In this document: piece by piece, positions 37,894-50,000 of the stretch
Numbering within the stretch: position 1 is the stretch's first letter
Layout: each line of letters begins with the position of its first letter
Assembly (NCBI GenBank): GCA_947179155.2
Contig: OX359278.1
Coordinates: forward strand, 25,739,797 to 25,803,796
From: Hedera helix
Lineage: Eukaryota > Streptophyta > Magnoliopsida > Apiales > Araliaceae
Direction of reading: 5' to 3'
DNA length: 64,000 bases
Made by a program: the position numbers and the translations under genes
The notes under the pieces: generated by a model
Database searches by the model: none
Seen by the model: only the letters and a program-made list of their open reading frames with translations
What the model was told of the DNA's origin: nothing

Positions 37894-38276
37894 CTTTTTT
37901 TAATTTTTTGTAGCGGAATAATAAAAACACTCTCACTCTAAACTATTTGACTTTATCTAGGTGTGAGACCGACTTAAAATATGAATATGACTCTGTTTAT
38001 TGATAAACTTGATTGACTAACAGTAAGTTTAGTATATAAACAAGACACAAAGTAAAAACCAATTACGGAAACACATAATAACATAAGAGATTTTTACATG
38101 GTTCAACACAACTTAAGCCTAATTCATGAGACACTATTGTTACAACTTTTATAGTTTTCTAGGCTCATGGGACAACCTTAGCATCTCCTATGCTACCTAT
38201 GCACATGGATGCATAACCCATCTACTTTCACAAGTTCACAAATAAACCTATTGCTTACTCCATCTGTTTTCAGGGT

Positions 38277-39905
38277 TGATAGAGTTAAATTATACGATAT
38301 TTTTATTCCTTAATACTAAGTTTTTATATTTATTGTATACTTAAATGTTTAATTATTTAGCTTATATTGGTTTTAATATGTTTTATAGGATTTTAGTTAA
38401 TTTATGTTAATTTAGGTAATTTTATAGTATTTTCAAATTTCTTTTTATTTATGTGTTTTTATTTATTTTTAGTGTTTTAGGTGTTTTATTTATTATTATG
38501 TGTTTTTATTATTTTTAATTATTTTATATTTATTTTTGTAGGAAAAATAAGCTTGGAGGGCAAATCTGTAAATTCTGCAAAGACCGGGGGCAAATATGTA
38601 AATTCCGAAAAAGTTGGCGCCCGCACAATGCGCGCGGATGGGGAGTCAGCAGCAAGGAGAAACGGCGTCGTTTTGGTCTAAGCGGAAAAACTAGCTTCGC
38701 GCAATGCGCGGCCGTGCAGCAGACCGAGGAAAATATGGAATGAAATCGTTTCGGCATTGAAATGCACCGCGCAATGCGTGGGCGGCTGATGTTAACGGCA
38801 CTGTAGCGAAGGCAGCGTTTGACAAGCACGGAAATGGCCCAAAACGGAATTATTTCGGATTTTTGCTACTTTTTGATTCCAATTTGGATTTTAATTCCAA
38901 CTAGGGTTAGGATAATAATTATTTTTCTTTTTCTTTTATTTTTATTTGTATTTTAAATCCTATTAGGGTTTGGAAAATGTACTTCCTACTAGGGTTAAGA
39001 GGATTTTAAAGCCTAAAAATAGAGGGCTTGACACACAATGTAAAATACAACTCTCATTAGAATAAAAATTCTCTCTTCCATTATTTAGTATTCTTTACTA
39101 TTATGAGTAGCTAAATTATTTTTCTTGGTTTAAGTGATTGAAGCCATCAAGATTTATACACTGTGATATCTAATTTATTTTAATTGTTCAATTTATATTT
39201 TGTGTATTGAATATTTGTCTGTGTTTAATTTTATGATTAATTTGTTTAATTGCTAGGGTGCACACTAGTGTATTATTCGTTAAAATCTACTGCTAAATTA
39301 AATATTAAATCCGTAATTGTTTGGTTATTTTAATTTGCGAAGCAACTAAGGTTAATAATTATTTTGCTTATCAAAAGATTGTTATATCTTAGGAAAAATA
39401 TTCATCTAAATTAAATGCAGACTCTTGGATTGTGTTGTTTAGTTCAACGATCTCTCTATTTCTTTATGCTGCTACTAGGTTAAATCTTTAGCGCTTGTCT
39501 GAGATTATTTAGTAGTAAGTGTTATTTAGATCGCTTGTTTCTGTTTAACTAAAATTAAGGAGAGATATGAAAATTATTCAAATGGGAGTAATTATTCCAC
39601 GTTGAATATTTAAAATATGAATTGATTTATTCTTGCATCAGTGATCAGTTGTAAATTTTTGATGGTGGATGTTAACTTAAACCAATGCTTTTTCTTCTTA
39701 TTTACTTCATTAAATTATTTACATATTTATTTTAGTTAATTTTATTTAAATTACTTCTTTGATTAAACACCCCCCCCCCCCCAATTTTGGTTTGCAAAAC
39801 ATAAAATTAAATAATCATTCTCTGTGGGATCGACTCTTGCTTACACTACTACATTAATATTTTTTCCAAAGTAAGATTTTATTTTTGGGTGCTTGTGATA
39901 TCACA
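38277..39905 (+). repeat. 5' LTR of the plus-strand Athila-like element
   Basis: TGATAGAGTTAAATTATACG at the start, GATATCACA at the end. Homologous to 54265-55884 and to 22532-24250. It carries three CGCGCAATGCGCG-type motifs (about 38625-38640, 38697-38712, 38768-38782), AAACGGCGTCGTTTT, a TATA region near 39010 and a C-run at about 39768-39782. Confidence 0.95.
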
Positions 39906-39913
39906 CCAAATTT

Positions 39914-39965
39914 TGACGCCGTTGCCGGGGATCGAACCCGGGTCACTCGCGTGATCCGGGGAATG
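39914..39965 (+). other. Extended tRNA-Asp primer-binding site
   Basis: TGACGCCGTTGCCGGGGATC begins eight bases after the LTR and is the usual Athila PBS for tRNA-Asp. The match to the complement of plant tRNA-Asp, as I know that sequence, continues through the T arm and variable loop into the anticodon stem (CGAACCCGGGTCACTCGCGT), up to about position 39965 with few mismatches. The usual PBS is about 18 nt. This is not a tRNA gene: the 5' half is missing and the strand is antisense. Confidence 0.8.
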
Positions 39966-40087
39966 ATTTTAATTTAATTTTGTGCTTTTGTAAATTTTTA
40001 TTTAATTTAGTAAATATTCTTAGTTTTTTTATTTTTTATTTTTTTTCCTCTAGTTTTCATATTTTATTTGAGTTGTGTAGGTTGAAG

Positions 40088-42161
40088 ATGGAAATCATGG
40101 CTTGAAATCGAACTTTGAAAGAGCTTGCGGCCCCTGATTTGAATCAACAACCTTTAAGCATAACTTTTCCAAATTTAGATGCTAACACTTCTTTTGAATT
40201 AAAATCTGGTCTAATCCATCTATTGCCTAATTTTCATTGCCTTACAGGTGAAGATCCTCACAAACATTTAAAGGAATTCCATATGGTGTGCACAAGTCTG
40301 AAACCTTTTGGAGTGACTGAAGAGCAAATCAATCTAAGAGCTTTTCCATTTTCCTTGAAGGATTTAGCTAAGGATTGGCTCTACTACCTACCCTCCGGAA
40401 GCATCACCACAGGGGAAGAGATGAAAAGACTATTCTTGGAGAAATATTTTTCAGCTTCAAGGGCAGCCAATATCAGAAAAGACATTTGTGGTGTGAGGCA
40501 GAACCATAGAGAATCCCTGTACAAATATTGGGAACGTTTCAAGAAACTATGTGCAAGCTGCCCCCACCATCAAATCAGCGAGCAACTCCTCATCCAATAC
40601 TTCTATGAAGGACTCATGTCTATCGATAGGAGCATGATCGATGCTGCCAGTGGAGGAGCTTTAGTGGACAAAACGCCCGAAGCTGCAAGGAACTTAATTG
40701 CAAACATGGCTGCTAACTCCCAACAATTTGGCATTAGTCTTGATTGTTCATCCAAGAATGTTAATGAGGTAAATATTTCTTCACTTGAGCAACGAATTGA
40801 TAGTCTAACCTCCGTTGTTCGTCAAATGGCTGTAGGTAATGCACAACAAGTGAAAGCTTACGGAATTTGTGCGGTAGTAGGACATCCAACGGATATGTGT
40901 CCTACTCTTCAAGAGGAGTCCCACGAACAAGTGAATGCAGTAGGTGGTTTCCCTGATCACTAACAAAGGAGATATGATCCTTACGCGAACACGTACAACT
41001 CAGGTTGGAGAGATCATCCGAATTTCGGCTATGGAAATCCACAAGGGAATCCGTCTACGACTCAAAATTTCTCAAGCTACCAATAATACAAGCAGCCATA
41101 TCCTAACAAACAACAGGGCCAAACATCTGATTCTCATATGTATTTGGAGGATATAGTTACACAACTTGGCACTAACACTTTGCAATTTCAACAAGAAACG
41201 AAAGCAAATATACAGAATTTAAATACACAGATGGGACAAATGACAATTGCCATCAGTAGATTGGAGGTGCAAATTTCTGAAAAAGTACCCTCGCAAACAA
41301 TGGCGAATCCAAAAGCAAATGTTAGTGTAATCACGTTGAGAAGCGGTAAAGAGATCGAAACTCCAGCAAAGACAGAGTCTGGACCAAAAGAACAAAGTAG
41401 AGCTGAAGTAGACAACAAGGAGGCAGACAACAGTAAGGAGGAAGACAGTGTTCTAGGCAAAAATGGTACTCCTAAGCAAAAATTTCCACCTCTATCTGAG
41501 TATAAATCGGTACCCCCTTTTCCTCTTGCTTTAACAGAAAAAAGGACGTACGAGAAAAATTCAGATTTATATGAGACTTTTCATAATTGCGAGGTAAAAA
41601 TTTCATTGTTAGATGCTATTAAACAAGTACCTCGCTTTGCTAGATTTCTGAAAGAATTGTGTTCACATAAGAGGAAGAAAGCACTTAAAAGATTTGAAAA
41701 GGTACAAGTAGAAAAGAATGTGTCTGCCGTAATTCAAAGAAAACTCCCTACAAAGTGCCAAGATCCAGGAATGTTTACTATCCCTTGCAAGATAGGGGAC
41801 ACGAGATTTGAAAAGGCTATGTTAGATCTAGGAGCATCTATTAATGTCATGCCATATTCTATATATGCCTCTTTGAAACTTGAACCTTTGAATAGAACTG
41901 GTACTGTAATTCAGTTGGCTGATAGGTCTAACACTTATCCTAAGGTTATAGTAGAGGATGTTCTTGTGCAAGTAGATAATTTAATTTTTCCTGCTGATTT
42001 TTATGTGCTTGATATAGAAAATGGTGATCAAAATGCTCCTATTTTGTTAGGAAGACCTTTCTTAAAGACTTCCAAGACTAAGATCGATGTTCATAGTGGT
42101 ACACTGACAATGAAGTTTGATGGCGAAATTGTTAAATTTAATATTTTTGATGCCATGAAAT
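40088..42161 (+). pseudogene. Athila-like gag-protease, plus strand
   Basis: One frame from the ATG at 40088 with three stops: TGA just after MEIMA, TAA at about 40962 and TAA at about 41081. The last two replace what look like CAA codons. Gag reads GEDPHKHLKEFHMVC, WLYYLPSGSI, LFLEKYFSASRAANIRKDI, then a weak knuckle CAVVGHPTDMC, a Gln-rich linker, and the protease (IPCKIGDTRFEKAMLDLGAS, LLGRPFLKTSKTKIDVHSGT). Asp-Leu-Gly replaces the common Asp-Ser/Thr-Gly, as is usual for Athila. Copia copy B interrupts it after DAMK; the frame resumes at 52486. Confidence 0.9.
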
Positions 42162-43406
42162 TGAAAGTAGTATGCCCTCAAGCCAATCACATTTGATGTG
42201 ATAAGCATATACTTTGTAATCTTGTTCATTTATTAATAAAAGTATCAAGGCATTTCTTTATTCATGATTAATTACTTGAATTAATCAAATGGATAAACCC
42301 ATAGTTTTCAAGCAATGCTTTTAGAACCATGATGAGGATCATGCTAATGAGATCTAAATTCAAGATAGCTCAAAACTAAAATTATTCCTAATCATTGGAT
42401 CACTAAAAAGGGGATTAGTAGATCCGGATAGATTGGTACATACTATGTTTGCTCTTATGAAGAGGATGATTGATCTCATAATTATTTGTGTAGAGACACT
42501 AAAGCAAGTATGTAGGTGCTTATTAGAGAATAAGTTCACTGAACGTGACTCGCTCAAGGAACACCTAATGGAGTTTTACTTGTCTGTCAATAGAAGTTCC
42601 TTATGTGATAGTTGTACAAGTGATCCTTAGACTTGAGATCATCTTAGTATCTTGTGTGTACTAAGTTATACTTTGACATATTCCTTAAGACCTATTGGTA
42701 TATCAAAGGATATGATTGGGTATAATAAGGTACACATGGAGATAGATGAATAATCAACAAAAGATCTACCACTTCCAGTAAAGGGAGAGAATGTCCTATG
42801 CGATTCAATAAGTGACAACTCAGAAATCCCTGGCCAGGGTTGAATGGAATTAGAAAAAAGTTTCTAATTTACATTAACTATAGTTGTGTATTTGTGAACT
42901 GAAATGCATATAATCAAATAAATAAGACTTGACAGAAATTCCGTATCTTATATTTGATTGGGACATTGTATGGTAGAAGGATTGAATTGTACGGTAACTA
43001 TTTGCTGAAAGGTTCTTTTACGATTAAATGTTGAAATCTATATTATCTGGAAAGTCGACTAATCGCTAAGGGGGCTTACCCTTATTGTGGAATAATTATT
43101 TATTCTGAATTAAAGAGTTAATTCGTAATAAATGAATTAGAATTGTTCTAATTTATTTATTATACAACCGGTTTAATATGGAGAACCTAAAGGGTCACAC
43201 CACAAAAGAGTAATATTTATTTTAGAAGTGGATGGCATAATCGTAATAATAAATTAAGTATATTTAATTTATACTATGGTGATAGAATAAATTAAATAGC
43301 TTAATATTTATAATTTAGTATTTTAGAAATACTAATTATAAATTAATAAGAGGAGTCTTATTATTATTATTACTATTATTATTATTACTACTAATATTAT
43401 TATTTA

Positions 43407-43659
43407 GTTCCTAAATGGTTTAGGAATTAATTAATAAGTAGTAATATTATTATTAAATAATTAAGTTCCTAAATAGTTTTGGAATTATAATTATAATAAT
43501 AATTAATTAAGTTACTAAATGGTTTAGTAATTAATTAATAAGAAGTACTCTCATTATTAAATAATTAAGTTCCTAAATGGTTTAGGAATTGTAATTAATT
43601 AATTTAGTTCCTAATTAAATTGGGAATTAAATTAAAACCCTAATTCTAAATAGTTTAGG
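43407..43659 (+). promoter_or_regulatory. Cluster of short hairpins upstream of the Copia TATA box
   Basis: Six inverted repeats of the form GTTCCTAAATGGTTTAGGAAT at 43407, 43465, 43511, 43569, 43607 and 43646, about 40-60 bp apart and joined by AATTAATTAA-rich spacers. In the third (GTTACTAAATGGTTTAGTAAT) both arms changed together. The cluster ends 15 bp before the TATA box. All four LTR copies have it. Confidence 0.75.
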
Positions 43660-43673
43660 AGGGTTGACTAGAT

Positions 43674-43683
43674 CTATAAATAA
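43674..43683 (+). promoter_or_regulatory. TATA box of the Copia LTR
   Basis: CTATAAATAA, followed about 35-60 bp downstream by ATCAAGGTTACACACTC, a likely transcription start region, and then by a GA tract. Conserved in the other three LTRs. Confidence 0.7.
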
Positions 43684-44134
43684 GAGGAGTCTTATCATAG
43701 ATCAAGGTTACACACTCTTTCATAAGAGAGGAAGAGTACTCCATAATTCTCTAGATCTAAGAGTTAGAGAGAGAGAGAGATAATTAGGGCTAGCCACCTA
43801 TGGTTTGGAGAAACCATAATCCACTTCTTTAATTGATAGATCTCTTGGTGGATCACCTCTAGAGGCTCAACACTTGGGGAGCTAACATTGATCCGTGGAA
43901 TCTAATCGGTGAATTTGAAGAAGAACGTGAAGGATTAAAGGGAGATGAACTTGTACCCGTGGAAGCTTGGTTCTACAAAAGTATAAATTCTTTTATCCTT
44001 CCTCAATTAATAATAGTCGCATAAGAAATATCCGGGTTATTGGTTTGTACAAAAATTTTAAAATCTGATTTTTTGCTTCCGTTGCGCTTATATAATTTGA
44101 TTATATGTATGCCATAATTTTTGCAAACCAACAG

Positions 44135-44148
44135 TGGCATCAAGAGCC
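44135..44148 (+). other. Primer-binding site of Copia copy B (mutated)
   Basis: TGGCATCAAGAGCC two bases after the LTR, compared with TGGTATCAGAGCC in copy A: one substitution and one inserted A. Priming by tRNA-iMet would be impaired now, so the changes most likely came after insertion. Confidence 0.85.
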
Positions 44149-44266
44149 AAACTTATGCGAATTATTAATTGTTTAGATTTCATATATGTATGGGTATGTG
44201 TTTAAAACAATTTATTGGGCATAATTTGTTGTATAAAATTATTATTACCGAAATTTGTTCTCGGTG

Positions 44267-45033
44267 TAGACATGCACAAAAAGCCCGCGGCCTGAGGCCT
44301 GGCCTTGATCTGGCCTGGCCCGGCCTGGTCAAAGCCTGGCCTGGTCAAAGGCCTGGTCCGGCCTGGCCCGGCCTGCAGGCTTTAAACAGGCCACGATTTT
44401 AGAGCAAAAGCCCGGCCTGGCCTGGCCTGAGGAAAAGCCTGGCCCGGCCTGGCCTGGCCTGGTCAAAAGCCTGGCCTGGCCTGGCTAAAGTCTACCTCGA
44501 TTTTTGGTAAAGTGACAAGAATACTGAACTGGGATACACTAAATACTAAATTGTATTTCTATTTCTCCTATCATATTATATTATAATATGATTATTAGTC
44601 TATGAGTGAATATTTAATTCAAATTGGGGTGATGGTGATTTGCAGACAACCCTATATTATATAATTATATAGTCATTATCACTGTGGGTCATTTCTAATT
44701 TTTATGCAGCAGTACTAAAAATTATGAAAAATGGTGATTTTGATGGATTTTTCAATATTTGGTCTTCTTGATTTGTAATTTTGTACACGTTCGTACAAAA
44801 AAATATGCAACCGACGATTTCGCGGCTCCCTCATTCTCTCTTTCTTCTCTGTCTCTCTCTCGGTCTAGGCCTGGCCTGGCCTGGCCCGCAGGCCTCAACA
44901 GGCCCTATTTTTTTTGGAGAAGCCCGGCCCGGCCTGGCCTGCAGGCCTAAAAGTCAAGGCCTGGCCTGGTCAACGGAAAAAGCCTGCCAGGCCTAGGCCA
45001 GACCGGCCTGGCCTGGCCTGTTGTGCATGTCTA
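44267..45033. mobile_element. hAT-type element with GGCCTGGCC-rich ends
   Basis: 767 bp with inverted ends TAGACATGCACAA and TTGTGCATGTCTA and a perfect 8-bp duplication TCTCGGTG (44259-44266, 45034-45041). About 230 bp at the left (44280-44490) and 160 bp at the right (44865-45020) consist of GGCCTGGCC/GGCCCGGCC repeats in inverted orientation. The 370-bp centre is AT-rich, with no transposase. The start TAGacaTGcaCAAaAAGCCCG fits the hAT consensus behind TAGGGGTG..CAAAAAGCCCG. It is the youngest layer of a three-level nest. Confidence 0.9.
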
Positions 45034-46534
45034 TCTCGGTGGCAACTGCTGGAATAAAGTAATTACCGATTGGCAGTGTTTTTCCGGTATTGTGAAATTG
45101 ATAAAGCAGCAGCAGGTTTCGGTTTGTCTCATATATATATATATATATATAATCAAAGCAGCTATGTTTTCGGTAAAGCCAACTTTCGGTTAATAAATGG
45201 AACATGCCGCACGGTTTTCGGTAAAAGCAGCCCATGGTGTATTACTGTTAAAGCAACAAATGCCGCATGGATATTGAAAATAATAAAGCAACATGGTTTT
45301 TGGATTTGGAAAAGCTAAGCAATTCTCGGTTAGCATTAATACGAAAAGCAAGGTTGTCCCGAAATGAATGTCATATTTGGCAAAAGCAGCACTGTTTCGG
45401 TTTTGTAGTATATATATATATATATATATTTTATAATTCCCGGTAATTGATATATATGTCCGGGGATATATATATGTACTAACTGATTAAATATATATTA
45501 TTAATATATATGATATATTTATAATATATTTTAATTAGCCAAACAGTTTGGTAATTTTGCGCATATTTTAAAATTTCAAAATAAAAGAGTTTATTTTGGG
45601 TAATTTTAAAATAATAAAAAAAATAATAAATAGTTTATTTTTAAATAATTTTATAATTAAACTAAAATATTTATTTTAAACATGAAATTGGATTTCATGC
45701 AACTTTAATTGCCCATTAAATGATACCAATACATATATGGAATGTTTTATTTAATTCATGAGATGAATATTATTTATTAATATATATGTTGATATATATG
45801 ATAATAAATGGGATTGATTATGGACTATTGACCAATGTGATTGGATTTAATTATAATTAAATGCATGAATGAATGAGTTTTAATAAATGGGGTTTGCGTA
45901 CTTCGTCTTTCTAATTTTTCTTATGTAAAATTCTATCTCCCTCCTATGTTGATCAAGGTTTCTATTTATTGTAAATAATTTGTAATAGGATTAGTTAGAA
46001 TTATTTTGAAGAATTGGAGCAAAGGAGCAAGGAGCGTATGAAGACTCATTTGTAATGGAGCCCGAATTTAAATGTAATAGTTACATTTAATTTAATTTAT
46101 TCTTGTAACCTAGGTTTGACCAATTGGTTTATTTGGTGGCTCGAATAAACCAAACTAGAATAAAAGTCCATAATCAATCCAAGTAGAATATAGTATTCTA
46201 TATGTGCATGCTTATTTATATATATTATATATTATCAAACATGCTTCGCATGTTAATTAATATGACGCGTATTTTATATATATATATGTGCATGCGCACT
46301 AAACAAGATAAGACATTTAATATTAACAAACCCCTCATGATGTAGAATAAATATTATTTATAAAATGAATTAAAATGTTTAATTCATGAATTAAAGGAGT
46401 TTAATTAAATAAAATAAAATTAGAATTGTTCTAATTTATTTATTTTACTACTCATAATATTAAGTTGTAACGTTCAAAGATATTTATTAAAAATATCGAA
46501 CGTCGCCTTCTAGCATGATAAAACGATAGAGTAT

Positions 46535-46866
46535 CAAATACTCGATATAGTTTGTTGTGCACACACAAGGCTCATATCGATTATTTGAGATGTTGTTTTA
46601 TCACATTTGATGCTTATAAAGGAATTGAACATTACTGTTTTGTTGTGCACACACAAGGACGGTATTTTTCTCTTCACTTATATGGAAATGCTAGGTTTGA
46701 CTTAACTTAGATAATTTTGATTTGGATGTGCACACACATGATCATAATAATCTAAGAGGCAAAATACAAAGGAGTTACATGTTGATGTAATTGACAAGGA
46801 GTTGTCTACCTATTGAATAAACTATAGTTTGTTGTGCACACACAAGGCTGTACTTATGTCAATAGG
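46535..46866 (+). promoter_or_regulatory. Four-hairpin array with shared TGTGCACACACA tips, copy B
   Basis: Stem-loops at 46535-46587 (13 of 14 pairs), 46615-46682 (about 18 of 24), 46706-46756 (14 of 16) and 46809-46866 (about 15 of 19). Outer stems have unrelated sequences, yet each pairs. The tips share TTGTGCACACACAA; in the third both flanking bases change together (ATG..CAT), keeping the inner pair. Centres are 83-107 nt apart, and the array ends about 175 nt before the gag ATG. The core GTGCAC is self-complementary. Function is inferred, not known. Confidence 0.65.
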
Positions 46867-47041
46867 ATCCTTTTCTCACTAGCAGATTTTTAACTAGATT
46901 TGCCGAACTATATAAGGAGGGTAATATAATTTGATGAAAATAGTGGGAGACACCATTTTAAATAAGGACCTAATTTATTTTGGTAATTAATAAAACGAAT
47001 GCATGTTAATGTTGTTATTAATTCACTTAAAGAATATTGTT

Positions 47042-50000
47042 ATGTTTAATTCACTAACACTGCATAGCATAATGTATGCTAATAATTAATCGAATCGAAT
47101 TGTTCGGATTGATTAAACAAATTTGAGAATAGTTCTCAATGCTGAAAAGCTAGCAAATGCCCTTAATTTGTCTATTCCTACAAACGTTGTAGACTAAACC
47201 TCTGAGGAAGAGATTGCTATTTTAAATGGCAATATGATGCAAAGGTGGCTCAATGCATCATGCTCGCATCCATAAGTGTCGAGTTACAACGTCAACATGA
47301 GAAAATTGATGCACCTACTATATTGCTGCACATTCAATAGTTGTATGGTGAGCAAAGTAGGTCAACTAGATATAAGATATCTAAGTAGCTCTTTCGATCT
47401 ATAATAACCAATGGCACTACAGTAAAAGACACATGTCCTAAAGATGATCAATTGGATTGATCAATTAGGACAACCAGTTTTGACAAGGATGGAGAGTTGA
47501 GTCAAGATTCGATCTTGTAGTCACTCACTGACTCTAATTCACAATATGTTGTGAACTTTAAACATTATTAAGCTAGAAGTCATTTAACTGATTTGCTTAA
47601 ATATGTTGAAGACTGTTGAGAGTCATTTTCCTTCCTAGAAAAACAAAGTCTTACTCGTAGATGAATCTTCTAAACGGAGGAAGATGGCCAAAGGTATTTC
47701 TGAGGAGTCAGAAAGAGTAGAAGGAAAAAGAAAGGCTAAACAAATGTCATAAATAAAAGTGATCCCGAGGGCAAAGGAGTTTGCATTTATTGCGATAAGC
47801 TGGGACACTGGAAGAACAACTATAAGAGAGTTGTAGTAGTTAAGTAGAAGAAGTTTAGTGAAACTTTAACTACAGATATAGATTTGTTCATAATAAAATA
47901 AAACTTTCTATAAGTCAAGTTTCTACTTAGGTATTAGATACCGGATGGTGGTCTCACATATGCAAGTCGTTGCAGAGACTAAGCAGAAGTAGAAAGCTAA
48001 ACAAATGATAAGTAATCCTGTGCTGAGGAATGAAGCAAAAGTTGCTGCATTAGCCATGAGAACTTATAGTTTAGCACTGCCTACGGGCAAGTATATTAAG
48101 TTAGTAAGTTGTTACTAGGTTCCAGTTCTTAGAAACATTATTTCAGTTCCATGTGATGACAAGGAAGGGTTTTTGACATTATAATAATGAACAATCGTTG
48201 TTCTATTTATAATGATAATGTTTTATTTAAAACTAGTTGATTACTTAATGAACTTTGTATACTTGACTTAAATGAAAAATATTTCAAATTGAACAAACTA
48301 TAGGCAAAAAGATGATATGAATCATACCTTCATGCAACATTGTTAACTCGGTCACGTTAATGAAACAAGACTAAACAAGTTGTATAAAGATAAGCTTTTA
48401 GAGCTTTTTGATTATGAATCAAATACAACTTGTGAATCTTGTATCATGGACAATATGACTAAATCTCCATTTAGTGGACATGGAGAGCGAGTTACGGAGT
48501 TGTTAGAGATGGTACACACAGTGGTGTGTGGGACCTATAACAACAAATGCAAGAGGAGGGTATTCATTCATTACTTTCACTGATGATTCTAGATTTTGAT
48601 ATATGTATTTAATGAAATATAAATCCAAATCGTTTGAAACGTTCAAAGAATTCAAAAGTGAAGTATAGAAACTAAATGCCAAAAGTATTAAAGTTCTTCG
48701 ATTAGATCGAGAAGGGAATAGTTAAACCAGTAAGTTTCTAGATCATCTCAAGCGAAATGGTATTCTCACAATGGACATGATGATGATCCATAATGAGTAT
48801 TACCGATCTTCCAGTATCCTTCTAGGGTTATGTTCTAGAAACGATCGCATATCTACTAAATAAGATACCTTCAAATTCCGTCCCTAAGACTTCATATGAG
48901 TCATGGATAGGAAGGAAACCAAGTCTTAAGCATGTTAAGATTTGAATTGTTCAGCTTATGTCAAAAGGTTTGACATGATAAGCTAGGGACAAGATCTGAT
49001 AAGTGTAAACTTGTGGGATATCCTAAAGAAAGTTTAGGGTATGACTTCTATAATCCGACTAACTAAAAGATGTTTGTTGAAACACGATGCCATATAAGAA
49101 AAAGAAGTTTTTTCTTAAAGGGTTAGTGAGAGTAAAATAGATCTTGAAGAAGTTCAAGGACCACAAAACACTACAGATCAAGTGAAGGAATCTGTACATG
49201 TAGATAAACCTATTGTACCACAACCAAGTCGTAAATCTGGTTTAGTACCGAAGTTACCTGAATGGTATGGATTCATCATAGATGATGATGATAATGTATG
49301 CATCATAGTGGATGATGATCTAGATATATACGATGAGGTATGAGTATTAGATACTCAAGAGAAATGGTCGATAACCATAAAATCCGAAATGGATTTTTGG
49401 AGAAAGACTAAAGCAGATGGCTAGGTGGAGACCTATAAGACCTGACTAGTGGTAAAAAGATTTCGACCAAGGTCAATGAGTTGACTATGATGAAATTTTT
49501 CACTAGTGAAAATGCATATATCCATTCGAATTTTACTTACAGTTGCAGCTTACTATACAAAAGGATTTATCTCCATAGAGATGGAATAAATCAAGTATGA
49601 AAGCTACTACGATCCAATTATGGATTGAAGCAAATTTCTCGAAGATGGAACATCCGTTTTGATGAGACAATCAAAAGAGTTTGATTTTATCAAAGACGAG
49701 GATGAACCAAGTGTGTACAAAGGTTAGTGGGAGCACTATGACATTTCTAGTATTATATGATGATATAATATCGATAAGGAATGACATATCGATGCTACAA
49801 TCAGTAAAGATGTGTTTGTCTAAAAACTTCTCCATTAAGGACTTGGGAGAAGTGTCCTAACATTCTATTTAGGATAAAGGTCTATAGAGATAGATCATAA
49901 AAGATGCTCGGCTTGACCCAAGGAACGTACATTGATTCGTTGAAATGTACTAGACTTAATATTGCTTATGTATGATAAGCAGATATCAGTTCAATTCTGG

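Larger units (their letters stand above)
42162..44133 (+). repeat. 5' LTR of Copia copy B
   Basis: Starts TGAAAGTAGTATGCC and ends GCAAACCAACA. It contains the inverted-repeat cluster (43407-43659), TATA box and GA tract. Homologous to 50515-52485 and to both LTRs of copy A. Confidence 0.97.
44149..47041 (+). other. 5' leader of Copia copy B
   Basis: Untranslated region from PBS to gag ATG, including the hAT-type insertion (44267-45033), AT microsatellites (45130-45151, 45411-45430) and the hairpin array (46535-46866). Apart from these it is AT-rich and non-coding. Confidence 0.8.

Noticed and set aside
39914..39965. A tRNA-Asp gene
   Set aside because: Only the 3' part of the tRNA is represented, on the antisense strand, directly after an LTR where a PBS is expected.
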